This document shows, piece after piece, positions 8,522-19,054 of a DNA stretch of 64,000 bases (positions are counted from its first letter, which is position 1; each line of letters opens with the position of its first letter). Source of the stretch: JBOCEF01 sp050586345 (GTDB lineage Bacteria; Pseudomonadota; Alphaproteobacteria; Rhodobacterales; Rhodobacteraceae). The notes beneath the pieces were generated by a model. The model made no database searches, was not told where the DNA came from, and saw only the letters and a program-made list of their open reading frames with translations. Both the position numbers and the translations under genes were made by a program. The stretch covers positions 41,451 through 105,450 of the forward strand of contig NZ_JBOCEF010000010.1 of NCBI RefSeq assembly GCF_050586345.1, given 5' to 3'.

Positions 8522-10096
8522 ATGCCCGGCACTTCCGAAACGCCGCTGCCGCCCATCGGCCCAGCCTGGGTGCGCATCCGCGAGATGACTCGCGAGGAAA
8601 TCGGCTCCTCCGCCTTCGAGAACTGGATCCACCCGCTGCAGCTCGAGGACGCCGACGGCCCCGTCGCCGTGCTCTCGGCCCCCACCAGTTTCATCGGCAA
8701 ATGGGTCGACCAGCATTACGGCGACGTGCTGACCCGCATGATCTCGACCGAGTTCGAGCACGTGCAGCGCCTTGAATTCCGCCTGCGCCGCCGCGGCGCC
8801 GCCGCGCCCGCCGCCCCGGCCCCCGCGCCGCGTCCCGCCGCGCCCGTCGCCGCGATCCCCGACGCCCCGCGCGAGCCGCTCTCGGCCCGCGCCGCCCCGC
8901 GCCGCCGCCCGGCGCCCGCGCCCGCCTACGCCCCGGGGCAGGACGCCGCCGACATCGCCGCCGACGTGGCGCGGGACCTCGCGCGCGCCGAGCAGGAGAT
9001 GGGCTCGACCCCCATGGCCGCGCAGGCCGCGGGCGAGGAAGGCGCGAATGACGATCTCGGCTCCGTCGCGCTCGACCCGCGCTTCACCTTCGACCGCTTC
9101 GTCGTCGGCAAGCCGAACGAGCTGGCGCACGCCGCCGCCCGGCGCGTGGCCGAGGACCCGAACGTGGTGTTCAACCCGCTGTTCCTCTATGGCGGCGTCG
9201 GGCTCGGCAAGACCCACCTGATGCACGCCATCGGCTGGCGGGTGCAGGAGATGGATCCGAACCGGCGCATCCTCTACATCTCGGCCGAGCAGTTCATGTA
9301 CCGCTTCGTCCGCGCGCTCCGGCACAAGGACACCATCGGGTTCAAGCGCCTGTTCCGGTCCGTCGACGTGCTGATGGTCGACGACGTGCAGTTCATCGCC
9401 GGCAAGAACTCGACGCAGGAAGAATTCTTCCACACCTTCAACGCGCTGGTCGAACAGGGCAAGCAGGTGGTCATCTCGGCCGACCGCGCGCCGGGGGAGA
9501 TCGAGGGGCTGGAGGAGCGGATCAAGTCGCGCCTGCAGTGGGGCCTCGTGGTCGACCTGCACCCGACGGATTACGAGCTGCGGCTCGGCATCCTGCAGGC
9601 CAAGCTCGAATCCATGCGCCCGGCGCACCCCGATGTGGACGTGCCGGACAAGGTGCTGGAATACCTCGCGCACCGCATCTCCTCGAACGTGCGGGTGCTG
9701 GAAGGCGCGCTGACGCGGCTGCTGGCCTTCGCGTCGCTGGTGGGCCGCGAGGTCGATCTCGACATGACCGAGGAATGCCTGTCGGACCTGCTGCGCGCCT
9801 CGGACCGCAAGGTCACCATCGAGCAGATCCAGCGCAAGGTGGCCGAGCACTACAACCTGCGCATGTCGGACCTGCTGTCCCAGCGCCGGTCGCGCTCCAT
9901 CGCCCGGCCGCGGCAGATCGCGATGTACCTGTGCAAGATGCTGACGACCAAGAGCATGCCGGAGATCGGCCGCCGCTTCGACAAGCGCGACCACACCACC
10001 GTGCTGCACGCGATCCGCCAGATCGAGAAGCTGAAGGCCGCGGACAGCCAGATGGCCGAGGATATCGAGCTGCTGCGCCGGATGCTGGAGGCGTAA
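8522..10096 (+). CDS. dnaA: Chromosomal replication initiator protein DnaA
   Basis: AAA+ ATPase that binds DnaA boxes and opens the replication origin. 524 residues. Domain I is at the N-terminus (WVRIREMTREEIGSSAFENWI), followed by an Ala/Pro-rich domain II linker from about 90 to 165. The AAA+ domain has Walker A GGVGLGKT at 224-231 and Walker B with D287-D288. Domain IV near the C-terminus contains the DNA-binding signature DHTTVLHAIRQI. The ATG at 8522 is preceded by GGGAGAG at suitable spacing. A good terminator follows. Confidence 0.98.
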   Translation: MPGTSETPLPPIGPAWVRIREMTREEIGSSAFENWIHPLQLEDADGPVAVLSAPTSFIGKWVDQHYGDVLTRMISTEFEHVQRLEFRLRRRGAAAPAAPAPAPRPAAPVAAIPDAPREPLSARAAPRRRPAPAPAYAPGQDAADIAADVARDLARAEQEMGSTPMAAQAAGEEGANDDLGSVALDPRFTFDRFVVGKPNELAHAAARRVAEDPNVVFNPLFLYGGVGLGKTHLMHAIGWRVQEMDPNRRILYISAEQFMYRFVRALRHKDTIGFKRLFRSVDVLMVDDVQFIAGKNSTQEEFFHTFNALVEQGKQVVISADRAPGEIEGLEERIKSRLQWGLVVDLHPTDYELRLGILQAKLESMRPAHPDVDVPDKVLEYLAHRISSNVRVLEGALTRLLAFASLVGREVDLDMTEECLSDLLRASDRKVTIEQIQRKVAEHYNLRMSDLLSQRRSRSIARPRQIAMYLCKMLTTKSMPEIGRRFDKRDHTTVLHAIRQIEKLKAADSQMAEDIELLRRMLEA

Positions 10097-10120
10097 GCCG
10101 CCCCTCCGCGCTGCATGCGA

Positions 10121-10146
10121 ACGGCCCGCCCCTCGGCGGGCCGTTT
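10121..10146. terminator. Terminator downstream of dnaA
   Basis: Perfect 10-bp arms ACGGCCCGCC and GGCGGGCCGT with a 4-nt loop, followed by TTTCGCGTTT on the plus strand. It lies between the convergent dnaA and DUF2867 genes and may serve both. Confidence 0.75.
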
Positions 10147-10158
10147 CGCGTTTCAGGA

Positions 10159-10635
10159 TCAGCCCCGTTCCAGCCGCCGCATGCCGTTGGCGACGATCAG
10201 GTCGTGGAACGGCAGCACCAGCGGCAGGTAGAGCCGCCCGAGCCGGTTCTTGGGCCGCACCCAGGTGCCCATCAGCGCCCGCCCGTCCGCGCGCGTCACC
10301 GCCACGCGGAAATCGAGGTGCGAATCGTCCTCGCCCAGCACGATCCGGTCCGGCCTCCGCTCCATCACCCGCATGAAGCCGATGCGCTCCGGGCCGCCGG
10401 TCTCGGCGGCGAGGTCGCGCGCGGTCTTCAGGCCCAGCGGCGCGACGATGGAATCGCGAAGGTCCAGCAGGCGGCGCACCCAGTTCGGCATCCCCTCCAT
10501 CACCGCGCGGGCCAGGGCGGCGGCGTCGGCACTCGGGTCGGCGGGCGCAGCCTCCCAGCAATCGAGGAAATCCTTGGGGGCCTTCAGCGCGCTCAGCGGG
10601 AAATCGGCGGGCGGGGAAATGCGGCGGACGGTCAT
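10159..10635 (-). CDS. DUF2867-family protein
   Basis: 158 residues, no signal peptide or membrane segment. The pattern fits DUF2867: an N-terminal LARAVMEGMPNWVRRLLDLRD, a central segment IGFMRVMERRPDRIVLGEDDSHLDFRV (split here over beta strands), and a C-terminal TWVRPKNRLGRLYLPLVLPFHDLIVANGM, which resembles lipid-binding START-like proteins. No biochemical role is known to me. The start is the ATG at 10635; an in-frame start six codons upstream is possible. It lies convergent to dnaA and splits dnaA from dnaN. Confidence 0.7.
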   Translation of the reverse strand: MTVRRISPPADFPLSALKAPKDFLDCWEAAPADPSADAAALARAVMEGMPNWVRRLLDLRDSIVAPLGLKTARDLAAETGGPERIGFMRVMERRPDRIVLGEDDSHLDFRVAVTRADGRALMGTWVRPKNRLGRLYLPLVLPFHDLIVANGMRRLERG

Positions 10636-11011
10636 GACGACGTTCCTTACCATTAGAGAACACCGTTCTCTTGTCACGAAAGCGCGCCCCGATCCACGGG
10701 CAAGGCGCCGCAGGGGAAAGAGGCGGGGAAAGAGGCGGGGCGAGGGGCGGGGCAAGGGACAGGCAAGCCGCCCCGGGCCCGCCGCGATTCTCCCCCTCGG
10801 CGCCGTCCCCGCCGCCCGCCTGGCGCGGCCCCGCCCCCCCCCCGCGCGCCCCTGCCGCGCCGTTTTCCGCCCCTCGCCCGCCTTTTCCCCGCGCCCGCCC
10901 CTTGCCTCGCGCCCCTTGTCGAATAGTGTGGTGCGCCCGGCGCGATGCTGCGCCGCCAGATACGAATTCGCGCCCCGCCCGCGGCGGAGCGCCATTGCAG
11001 GCGAGAGAGCG
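10636..11011. other. Low-complexity intergenic region upstream of dnaN
   Basis: No gene supported. It contains the G-rich 12-bp repeat at 10713-10760, followed by a C-rich stretch to about 10910. The last 100 bp before dnaN are more balanced in composition (TTGTCGAATAGTG at about 10917) and are the likeliest place for a dnaN promoter, but I could not settle on a -10 box. Confidence 0.5.
10713..10760 (+). repeat. Four 12-bp G-rich tandem units
   Basis: Four consecutive units follow GGGGnnAGRGRC. The first two are identical (GGGGAAAGAGGC), then GGGGCGAGGGGC and GGGGCAAGGGAC. The regularly spaced runs of four guanines could form a G-quadruplex on the plus strand. It lies between the DUF2867 gene and dnaN. 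Confidence 0.8.
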
Positions 11012-12130
11012 ATGAAGATCAGCGTCGAGCGGGCCGCCCTTCTCCGGGCCATGAGCCGCGCCCAGGGCGTGGTTGAGCGTCGGGCCACCATCCCGATCCT
11101 CTCCAACGTGCTGATCGAGGCGGGGGGCGACAGCGTCTCCATCCGCGCCACCGATCTGGACATCGAGGCGATCGACGTGATCCCGGCGATGGTCGAACGC
11201 GCGGGCGCCGCCACCGTGCCCGCCCACATGCTGCACGACATCGTCCGCAAGCTGCCCGACGGCGCGCAGATCCGGCTCGAGGACGACCCCGAGGCGGGCC
11301 GCCTCTCGGTCACCGCCGGGCGCTCGCGCTTCCAGCTCGCGACCCTGCCCAAGGAAGACTTCCCGATGATGGCCTCGGCGGAATACGAGGCCAGCTTCGA
11401 GGCCCCCGCGCCGCTGCTGCGCCGCCTGTTCGACAAGGCGCGCTTCGCGATCTCGACCGAGGAGACGCGCTACTACCTCAACGGCGTGTATCTCCATGTC
11501 GCCGACGGGGCCGAGGGCCGGATGCTGCGCGCCGTGGCCACCGACGGCCACCGCCTCGCGCGCGTCGACGCCCCCGCGCCCGACGGGGCCGAATCGATCC
11601 CCGGCGTGATCGTGCCGCGCAAGACGGTGGGCGAGCTGCGCCGCCTGCTGGAGGATGACGAGGCGGTGATCCAGGTCTCCGTCTCCGAGACCAAGATCCG
11701 CTTCGTCGGCCCCGAGCTGACGCTGACCTCCAAGGTCATCGACGGCGCCTTCCCCGACTACACCCGCGTGATCCCGGTCGGGAACACCCGGCGCCTCGAA
11801 GTGGACGCCGCCGAGTTCGCCTCGGCCGTCGACCGCGTCGCCACGGTGTCCTCCGAGCGGTCCCGCGCCGTGAAGCTCGCCCTCGACGAGGACCGGCTGG
11901 TCCTCTCGGTCAACGCCCCGGATTCGGGCGCCGCGACCGAGGAGCTCGCCGTCGCCTACGCCGCCGAGCCGCTCGAGATCGGCTTCAACGCCAAGTACCT
12001 GACCGAGATCGCCGGCCAGGTGGACCGCGAAAACGCCGTCTTCCTGTTCAACGCCTCCGGCGATCCCACCCTGGTCCGCGAAGGCGATGACGAAAGCGCC
12101 GTCTACGTCGTCATGCCGATGCGTGTCTGA
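11012..12130 (+). CDS. dnaN: DNA polymerase III subunit beta (sliding clamp)
   Basis: Ring-shaped processivity clamp of the replicative polymerase. 372 residues, the expected length. It begins MKISVERAALLRAMSRAQGVVERRATIPIL and ends with the conserved PMRV. The three clamp domains follow each other at about 1-125, 126-250 and 251-372; NAKYLTEIAGQV and the GDPTLVREGDDESAVYVVMPM tail (split over the final strands) are diagnostic. The ATG at 11012 is preceded by GCGAGAGAGC. Followed by a strong stem-loop and then by a structured repeat before recF. Confidence 0.98.
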   Translation: MKISVERAALLRAMSRAQGVVERRATIPILSNVLIEAGGDSVSIRATDLDIEAIDVIPAMVERAGAATVPAHMLHDIVRKLPDGAQIRLEDDPEAGRLSVTAGRSRFQLATLPKEDFPMMASAEYEASFEAPAPLLRRLFDKARFAISTEETRYYLNGVYLHVADGAEGRMLRAVATDGHRLARVDAPAPDGAESIPGVIVPRKTVGELRRLLEDDEAVIQVSVSETKIRFVGPELTLTSKVIDGAFPDYTRVIPVGNTRRLEVDAAEFASAVDRVATVSSERSRAVKLALDEDRLVLSVNAPDSGAATEELAVAYAAEPLEIGFNAKYLTEIAGQVDRENAVFLFNASGDPTLVREGDDESAVYVVMPMRV

Positions 12131-12135
12131 GGTCC

Positions 12136-12167
12136 GTGGGGGAGGAAGGGGAACCTTCCTCCCCCAC
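12136..12167. terminator. Stem-loop downstream of dnaN
   Basis: Perfect 14-bp arms GTGGGGGAGGAAGG and complement with a 4-nt loop, starting 5 bp after the dnaN stop. It shares its purine-rich arm sequence with stem-loops at 23934 and 49659. No immediate T-tract, but CTTTTCTTTT follows 13 bp later. Confidence 0.6.
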
Positions 12168-12244
12168 ACCCCCTCCATCCCTTTTCTTTTGTCGCTGGGC
12201 GTCGCGCCCGGTGAGACCCGCGCGCACCATCCCCAGCCGCCCGA

Positions 12245-12360
12245 GGGCTGCGGCCGGGTCAAGGATCGCGCAGCGACCCGCGCAGCGGGCTTGTCCTTGA
12301 CGCGGCCGCGGCCCGACCCACGCTCGGACAAGCGACCTGCGGGAGTTCATCTCCCTCAGG
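12245..12360. repeat. Structured intergenic repeat, copy A
   Basis: First copy of an element also found at 30302-30415. Stem I pairs 12245-12265 with 12294-12314 (arms of 21 nt with one G/G mismatch and one G.T pair). Its apex holds two mini-hairpins, each closing on a GCA loop: TCGC-GCA-GCGA (12266-12276) and CCCGC-GCA-GCGGG (12277-12289). Stem II pairs 12336-12345 with 12351-12360. The element ends 28 bp before recF, so it lies in the recF leader and could influence its expression. Confidence 0.8.
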
Positions 12361-12388
12361 CGCTTCTCAAGCAATTCAACCGCCCCGC

Positions 12389-13546
12389 ATGACCCGCCGC
12401 GCCGTCCTCTCCCTGTCGCTCACCCTCTACCGCAGCCACCCCAAGCTGCGGCTGGAGACGGACGGCCGCCCGGTCGCCATCCATGGCCCCAACGGCGCCG
12501 GCAAGACCAACGTGCTCGAAGCCATCTCCATGCTCTCGCCCGGCCGCGGCCTGCGCCGGGCGGCGGCGGAGGAGATCGCCCGCCGCCCCGAGGCGCTCGG
12601 CTGGAAGGTCGCCGCCCGGCTCGAAACCCCCGGCGACCTGCACGAGGTCGAAACCTCCGTCGACCTGTCGAAAGGCGCCGCCCGCTCGGTGCGCATCGAC
12701 GGCAAGACGGCCCCCCAGACCCGCCTCGGCGCTCTGGCGCCCGTGGTCTGGCTCACCCCCGCCATGGACAGGCTGTGGATCGAGGGGGCGGGTGAGCGGC
12801 GCCGGTTCCTCGACCGCCTCGCGCTGGCCTTCGAGCCCGACCATGCCGAGGCCGCGCTGGCCTATGAAAAGGCGATGCGAGAGCGCAACCGGCTGTTCAA
12901 GGACGACATCCGCGACCCCGCCTGGTTCGCCGCGCTCGAAGGACGGATGGCCGAGGCGGGCGCCGCCATGGCCCTGACCCGCGCCCGCACCCTGGCGCGC
13001 ATCGCCCGCGCGCAGGACGGCGCCGCCACCGCCTTTCCCGCGGCCGAGCTGTCGCTCGACGGCCCGCTGGAACAGGGCTTCGCCGCGGCCTTCGCCCCCG
13101 GCGCGCCCGGCGCCCCCGACCTCGACCCCGCGCCCGACCCCGCCGAGGCCGCCGAAACCCTGCGCCGCGCCCTGCGCGACGGGCGCCCCCGCGACGCCGC
13201 CGCGGGACGGGCGCTGACGGGCCCGCACCGCACCGACCTCCTCGCCATCTACGCCGAGAAGGGGGTCGAGGCGCGAATCGCCTCGACCGGGGAGCAGAAG
13301 GCCCTGCTGGTCTCGCTCGTCCTCTCCGCCGCCCGCGCGATGGCGGCCGAGGCCGCGGCCCCCCCGGTCATCCTGCTCGACGAGGTCGCCGCGCATCTCG
13401 ACGAAAACCGCCGCGCCGCGCTGTTCGACGAGGTCTGCGCCCTCGGGGCCCAGGCCTGGATGACCGGGGCCGAGGCGCGCCTGTTCGAGGCCCTCGGACC
13501 CCGCGCCGACGCCCTCGCGCTCGGCGCCGCGGCGGATCGGGGCTAA
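12389..13546 (+). CDS. recF: DNA replication and repair protein RecF
   Basis: SMC-like ATPase that helps load RecA at gapped DNA through RecOR. 385 residues. Walker A GPNGAGKT is at 33-40, the ABC signature region STGEQKALLVSLVLSAARA lies towards the C-terminus, and Walker B is VILLDEVAAHLDENRR. It stands in the conserved order dnaN-recF-gyrB, but here two secreted-protein genes separate it from gyrB. Its 5' leader contains the structured repeat copy A. Confidence 0.97.
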   Translation: MTRRAVLSLSLTLYRSHPKLRLETDGRPVAIHGPNGAGKTNVLEAISMLSPGRGLRRAAAEEIARRPEALGWKVAARLETPGDLHEVETSVDLSKGAARSVRIDGKTAPQTRLGALAPVVWLTPAMDRLWIEGAGERRRFLDRLALAFEPDHAEAALAYEKAMRERNRLFKDDIRDPAWFAALEGRMAEAGAAMALTRARTLARIARAQDGAATAFPAAELSLDGPLEQGFAAAFAPGAPGAPDLDPAPDPAEAAETLRRALRDGRPRDAAAGRALTGPHRTDLLAIYAEKGVEARIASTGEQKALLVSLVLSAARAMAAEAAAPPVILLDEVAAHLDENRRAALFDEVCALGAQAWMTGAEARLFEALGPRADALALGAAADRG

Positions 13547-13698
13547 ACACCGGCGCTCGGGTTTGCTAAACACGAGGTTGCGCCGCCGTCGGGTCACACG
13601 CCCGATGAACGCGGCCCTCCCCCCATCTGGGGAGGCGCCGCACTGCAGCGCAGCGTACATGCGTTTCACCGACCTTCCCTTGTGGAGAGCGAAAAATC

Positions 13699-14391
13699 AT
13701 GCGTTTGACAGCGTATCTCGCGGCCCTCGCCGCGATGGCGCCCGCCGCCGCCGGCGCCGCCTCGGCCACCGTCGAGACCTATGACAGCGGATATTACCGG
13801 GAGAACGGCGTCCATGACCCCGAGAACCCGATCACCTATACCGGCATCTCGCTGGGCGTGGAGCTGCGCAGCTTCTACGTCTTCGACATCGCCGCCCTCG
13901 CCGGGCTCGGCCCCGTCGCCTCGGCGACGCTGACCTTCTACGGCGAGAACGGCGAGTTCCGCTCCGACACCGACACCGAGACGGCGACCCTGTACGAGGT
14001 CGCCACCAATGCCGACACGCTGACCTCCGGGACCGGCGGCCGGGCGGCCTTCGCCGATCTCGGCGACGGCGCGGTGTATGGCGAGGCGACGATCACCCAG
14101 GACAGCCGCACGCCGATGCCCGAGCTGACGGTGGACCTCTCGGCCGCGGCGCTCGACGCGCTCAACGCGCTGCTGGCGATGACCACGCCGGACGATTTCG
14201 CGGTCGGCGCCGCGCTGACCTCGATCGACGGGTTCCGCACGCAGAGCTTCTGGGGCGCGAGCTATTTCAGCCCCTCGGCCGAGCTGACGCTGAATTTCGC
14301 CGTCGCCGACGTGCCGGTCCCCGCCGCCGCGCCGCTGCTGCTGGCCGGGATCGGCGGGCTGCTGGCGCTGCGCCGCCGCCGCCGCGGCTGA
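13699..14391 (+). CDS. Secreted protein with C-terminal VPLPA/PEP-CTERM-type sorting tail
   Basis: 230 residues. Signal peptide at 1-21 (MRLTAYLAALAAMAPAAAGA). The middle is rich in Thr, Asp and beta-strand-like segments with no domain I recognise. The C-terminus VPVPAAAPLLLAGIGG followed by LLALRRRRRG has the three-part layout of VPxPA-CTERM tails: short motif, hydrophobic helix, arginine cluster. Such tails are known to be targets of exosortase-type sorting in Rhodobacterales, so the protein probably ends at the cell surface or is released. GGAGAG precedes the ATG. The function of the body is unknown. Confidence 0.8.
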   Translation: MRLTAYLAALAAMAPAAAGAASATVETYDSGYYRENGVHDPENPITYTGISLGVELRSFYVFDIAALAGLGPVASATLTFYGENGEFRSDTDTETATLYEVATNADTLTSGTGGRAAFADLGDGAVYGEATITQDSRTPMPELTVDLSAAALDALNALLAMTTPDDFAVGAALTSIDGFRTQSFWGASYFSPSAELTLNFAVADVPVPAAAPLLLAGIGGLLALRRRRRG

Positions 14392-14454
14392 CGCCCGCCC
14401 CCGGGCGCGTCCCCCGGCGCCCGCCCCCGGGGCCGCGATCCCCTCGCATTCCCC

Positions 14455-14491
14455 GAAAAAACGCCCCGCGCCCCCCGGCGCGGGGCGTTTC
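14455..14491. terminator. Bidirectional terminator after the sorting-tail gene
   Basis: Stem ACGCCCCGCGCC / GGCGCGGGGCGT with a CCCC loop, preceded by AAAAAA and followed by TTTCT. It stands between two plus-strand genes and separates the sorting-tail gene from the next one. Confidence 0.8.
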
Positions 14492-14586
14492 TGCACGGGG
14501 GATTCACCGTGCCGTTCACCTTGCCGTGGCAATGTCGCCGCGTCGTCCCGTTTTGCGTCGCTGCGCGTTCCCCCGGAGCCTGTCCC

Positions 14587-14988
14587 ATGATCAACGTCCT
14601 GCGCATCGCCGCGCTCGCCTCCTGCGTCGCCGCCGCCGCGCTGATCGCCGGCAGCGACACCTTCCGCCAGCCCGAGCCGAAGGCGGTGCCCGCCGCCGCG
14701 GACCGCTCCCCCGCCCTGCCGGAAATGCCGGTGCGCGCCGCCATGGCGCTGGCCCAGGCGCCCGTCGGCTCCGGCGCGCCCCTCGGGGCCCGCATCGCCC
14801 GCGCCCGGGCCTGGGACGCCGCGCTGCCCGGGGCCTGGACCTCGGCCGCCCTCGCCGCCCCGCTGCCGCGCCCGGCGACGCCCGAGGCCGAGGCCTGCAC
14901 CCACCGCACCCCGACCCGCGCCGCCGGTTCGGGCGTGGTGTTCCACGACTGCGCCGCGCGCCCCTCGGCCCTGCCGATCCGCCGCTGA
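14587..14988 (+). CDS. Small exported protein of unknown function
   Basis: 133 residues from the ATG at 14587, preceded by GGAG. It has an N-terminal hydrophobic segment (INVLRIAALASCVAAAALIAG) that reads as a signal peptide or a signal anchor. The rest is Ala/Pro-rich; the last third has two cysteines, in ACTHRT and FHDCA, that could form a disulfide outside the cytoplasm. I do not recognise a family. It lies alone between a terminator and gyrB. Codon use resembles that of its neighbours, so it is likely real. Confidence 0.6.
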   Translation: MINVLRIAALASCVAAAALIAGSDTFRQPEPKAVPAAADRSPALPEMPVRAAMALAQAPVGSGAPLGARIARARAWDAALPGAWTSAALAAPLPRPATPEAEACTHRTPTRAAGSGVVFHDCAARPSALPIRR

Positions 14989-15162
14989 CGCCGGGGCCGC
15001 CCCCCTCTCCACCGCCGTTCCCCGCCCCGCCGCGGCCCCGATCCGGGCCGCGGCGGCGCATTTTCGGCCCCCATCGCGCCGTTTCGACGCCCCATCGCGT
15101 GACACCCTCGCCGGGGGCGGATAAAGTGCGGCGTCAAAACAGAAACACGGGGTTGCACGCGC

Positions 15163-17595
<2,433 letters not shown>

Positions 17596-17620
17596 CCTGG
17601 ACGCCATGGGCGAACGATCC

Positions 17621-17652
17621 CGGGGCGGCCGCATCGCGCGGCCGCCCCGTTG
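17621..17652 (+). terminator. Terminator of gyrB
   Basis: Perfect 12-bp arms CGGGGCGGCCGC and GCGGCCGCCCCG with a 5-nt loop, followed by TTGCGTTT, 25 bp after the gyrB stop. Confidence 0.75.
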
Positions 17653-17678
17653 CGTTTGCGGCGCCCCTCCCACGCGCC

Positions 17679-17697
17679 TGACGTTTTGTTAACGTCA
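17679..17697. promoter_or_regulatory. Operator-like inverted repeat upstream of the choice-of-anchor-type protein gene
   Basis: Perfect arms TGACGTT and AACGTCA with a 5-bp spacer, in a short AT-richer stretch about 90 bp upstream of the ATG at 17785. The symmetry and position fit a dimeric regulator site overlapping a promoter (TTGCAAATTATCGCATTTG follows). The regulator is unknown. Confidence 0.4.
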
Positions 17698-17784
17698 ACG
17701 CTTGCAAATTATCGCATTTGTGTGAAAGCTTCCCCGGTTCGACGGATCCTTGGGGGGATCCCCTTTCACAACCGGAGCTTTGCC

Positions 17785-18894
17785 ATGCCCAGAGTGCAAA
17801 TTCTGAGCGCGGGTCTCGCCGCGCTCGCCCTGTCGCCGCTTCCGGCGCAGGCCGTCACCGTCGACGGATGGAACACGACCAACGTCCTCGTGCCCGCCGG
17901 GCCCTACGCCGCGGACGTGACCTATGCCAGCGTGATCTACGACCGCGACGTGACCGGCGGGACCGCGGGCGCGTCCAGCAGCGGCGAGGTGATCTTCACC
18001 CCGCCCGAGGCGACCGCCCCCGGCATCGCCGTCCTTACCGGCGCGCCGGACCTGAGCGCCAGCCAGGACATCCCGAACTGCATCATGGCCTCGTCCTCGG
18101 CCAGCTGCGAAAGCTCCTTCCAGTCGGGCAAGCGGTTCAAGCTGCACTTCACCGACACCGGCGCCGTCGACCTGGTGTTCGACACCAGCGGGACGGGCGA
18201 GAGCGCCTACCAGCTCTTCACCAAGTTCACCAACGACGTGGGCGCGGGCCTGCGCGGCTTCACCATGGAGCTCGGCTTCGGCGTGGGCGACGGGTTCTCG
18301 CTGGCCGGGGACGGCGCCGGGATCGCCTTCGCCCCGGTCCCGGACATGCCCGACACCCAGTTCCCCTTCGGCCTGTTCGGCGACGCCGCCGCCAGCTCGA
18401 ACCACGATCTCGACGGGTTCTTCGCGGCCGAAACCACCGGCTACCTGGCCGAGTGGACCGCGACGAAGATGCGCGCCACGACCGGCTACGGCCCTTACGG
18501 CGACCTGTTCGGCGCGTGGACCACGCTCGACGACGCGCCCTGGGGGTATTTCTGGGACCATGACGGGGATGCGGGCACCGACGCGATCCTGATGGCCTGG
18601 CAGACCGGGACCGGGGAGTGGGAGCAGCGCCGGGCCGAGGACACGGGCGAGGCCGTGCCGATCCTGCCGACCATCGTCGGCGAGGCGGACCTGATCTCGG
18701 CCGGCTACCTGCTGGGGGCGATCGAGGACGTGAGCAACCTGAACGTCAACGCCATGATCGCCTTCTCGGACGCGTTCGACTCCGGCTCGGGCTTCACCCT
18801 GCGCATCACCGCCGCCGAGGTGCCGCTGCCCGCGGGCGCGCCGCTGCTGGTCGCCGGGATCGGCGCGCTCGGCCTGCTGCGCCGCCGCCGCTGA
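17785..18894 (+). CDS. Secreted protein with VPLPA-CTERM sorting tail, possibly choice-of-anchor F type
   Basis: 369 residues from the ATG at 17785, preceded by GGAG at 7 bp. Signal peptide at about 1-23 (ending LPAQA). The body has a disulfide-capable pair (NCIMASSSASCESS) and a lectin-like or beta-sandwich feel with many Gly/Asp/Phe residues. The C-terminus VPLPAGAPLLVAGIGALG plus LLRRRR is a textbook VPLPA-CTERM tail. The layout recalls PEP-CTERM proteins of the choice-of-anchor F type, but I cannot confirm that without a profile search. It is a single-gene unit with its own regulatory region and a terminator. Confidence 0.75.
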   Translation: MPRVQILSAGLAALALSPLPAQAVTVDGWNTTNVLVPAGPYAADVTYASVIYDRDVTGGTAGASSSGEVIFTPPEATAPGIAVLTGAPDLSASQDIPNCIMASSSASCESSFQSGKRFKLHFTDTGAVDLVFDTSGTGESAYQLFTKFTNDVGAGLRGFTMELGFGVGDGFSLAGDGAGIAFAPVPDMPDTQFPFGLFGDAAASSNHDLDGFFAAETTGYLAEWTATKMRATTGYGPYGDLFGAWTTLDDAPWGYFWDHDGDAGTDAILMAWQTGTGEWEQRRAEDTGEAVPILPTIVGEADLISAGYLLGAIEDVSNLNVNAMIAFSDAFDSGSGFTLRITAAEVPLPAGAPLLVAGIGALGLLRRRR

Positions 18895-18905
18895 CGCCTT
18901 GCGCA

Positions 18906-18936
18906 GGGGCCGGGGGACGCGCGTTCCCCCGGCCCC
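18906..18936 (+). terminator. Stem-loop after the VPLPA-CTERM gene
   Basis: Perfect 12-bp arms GGGGCCGGGGGA / TCCCCCGGCCCC with a 7-nt loop, 11 bp after the stop. No T-tract. Confidence 0.55.
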
Positions 18937-19054
18937 AGCCTGCCGCCCCGCTGGACCGGGGCGCCGTCTCTGTTAACCTGCCCGTGATCGCCGCGCCGCG
19001 CGCGCGCCGCAGACACGTCCGCCAGACACGTCCGCCAGAGAACGGAGACCGACC

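Noticed and set aside
8252..12331. A very long open frame on the minus strand (over 1300 codons) opposite dnaA and dnaN.
   Set aside because: It is a shadow of high-GC codon use in the plus-strand genes; its translation is rich in His, Arg, Gly and Ala without any family pattern, and dnaA and dnaN are unmistakable on the other strand.
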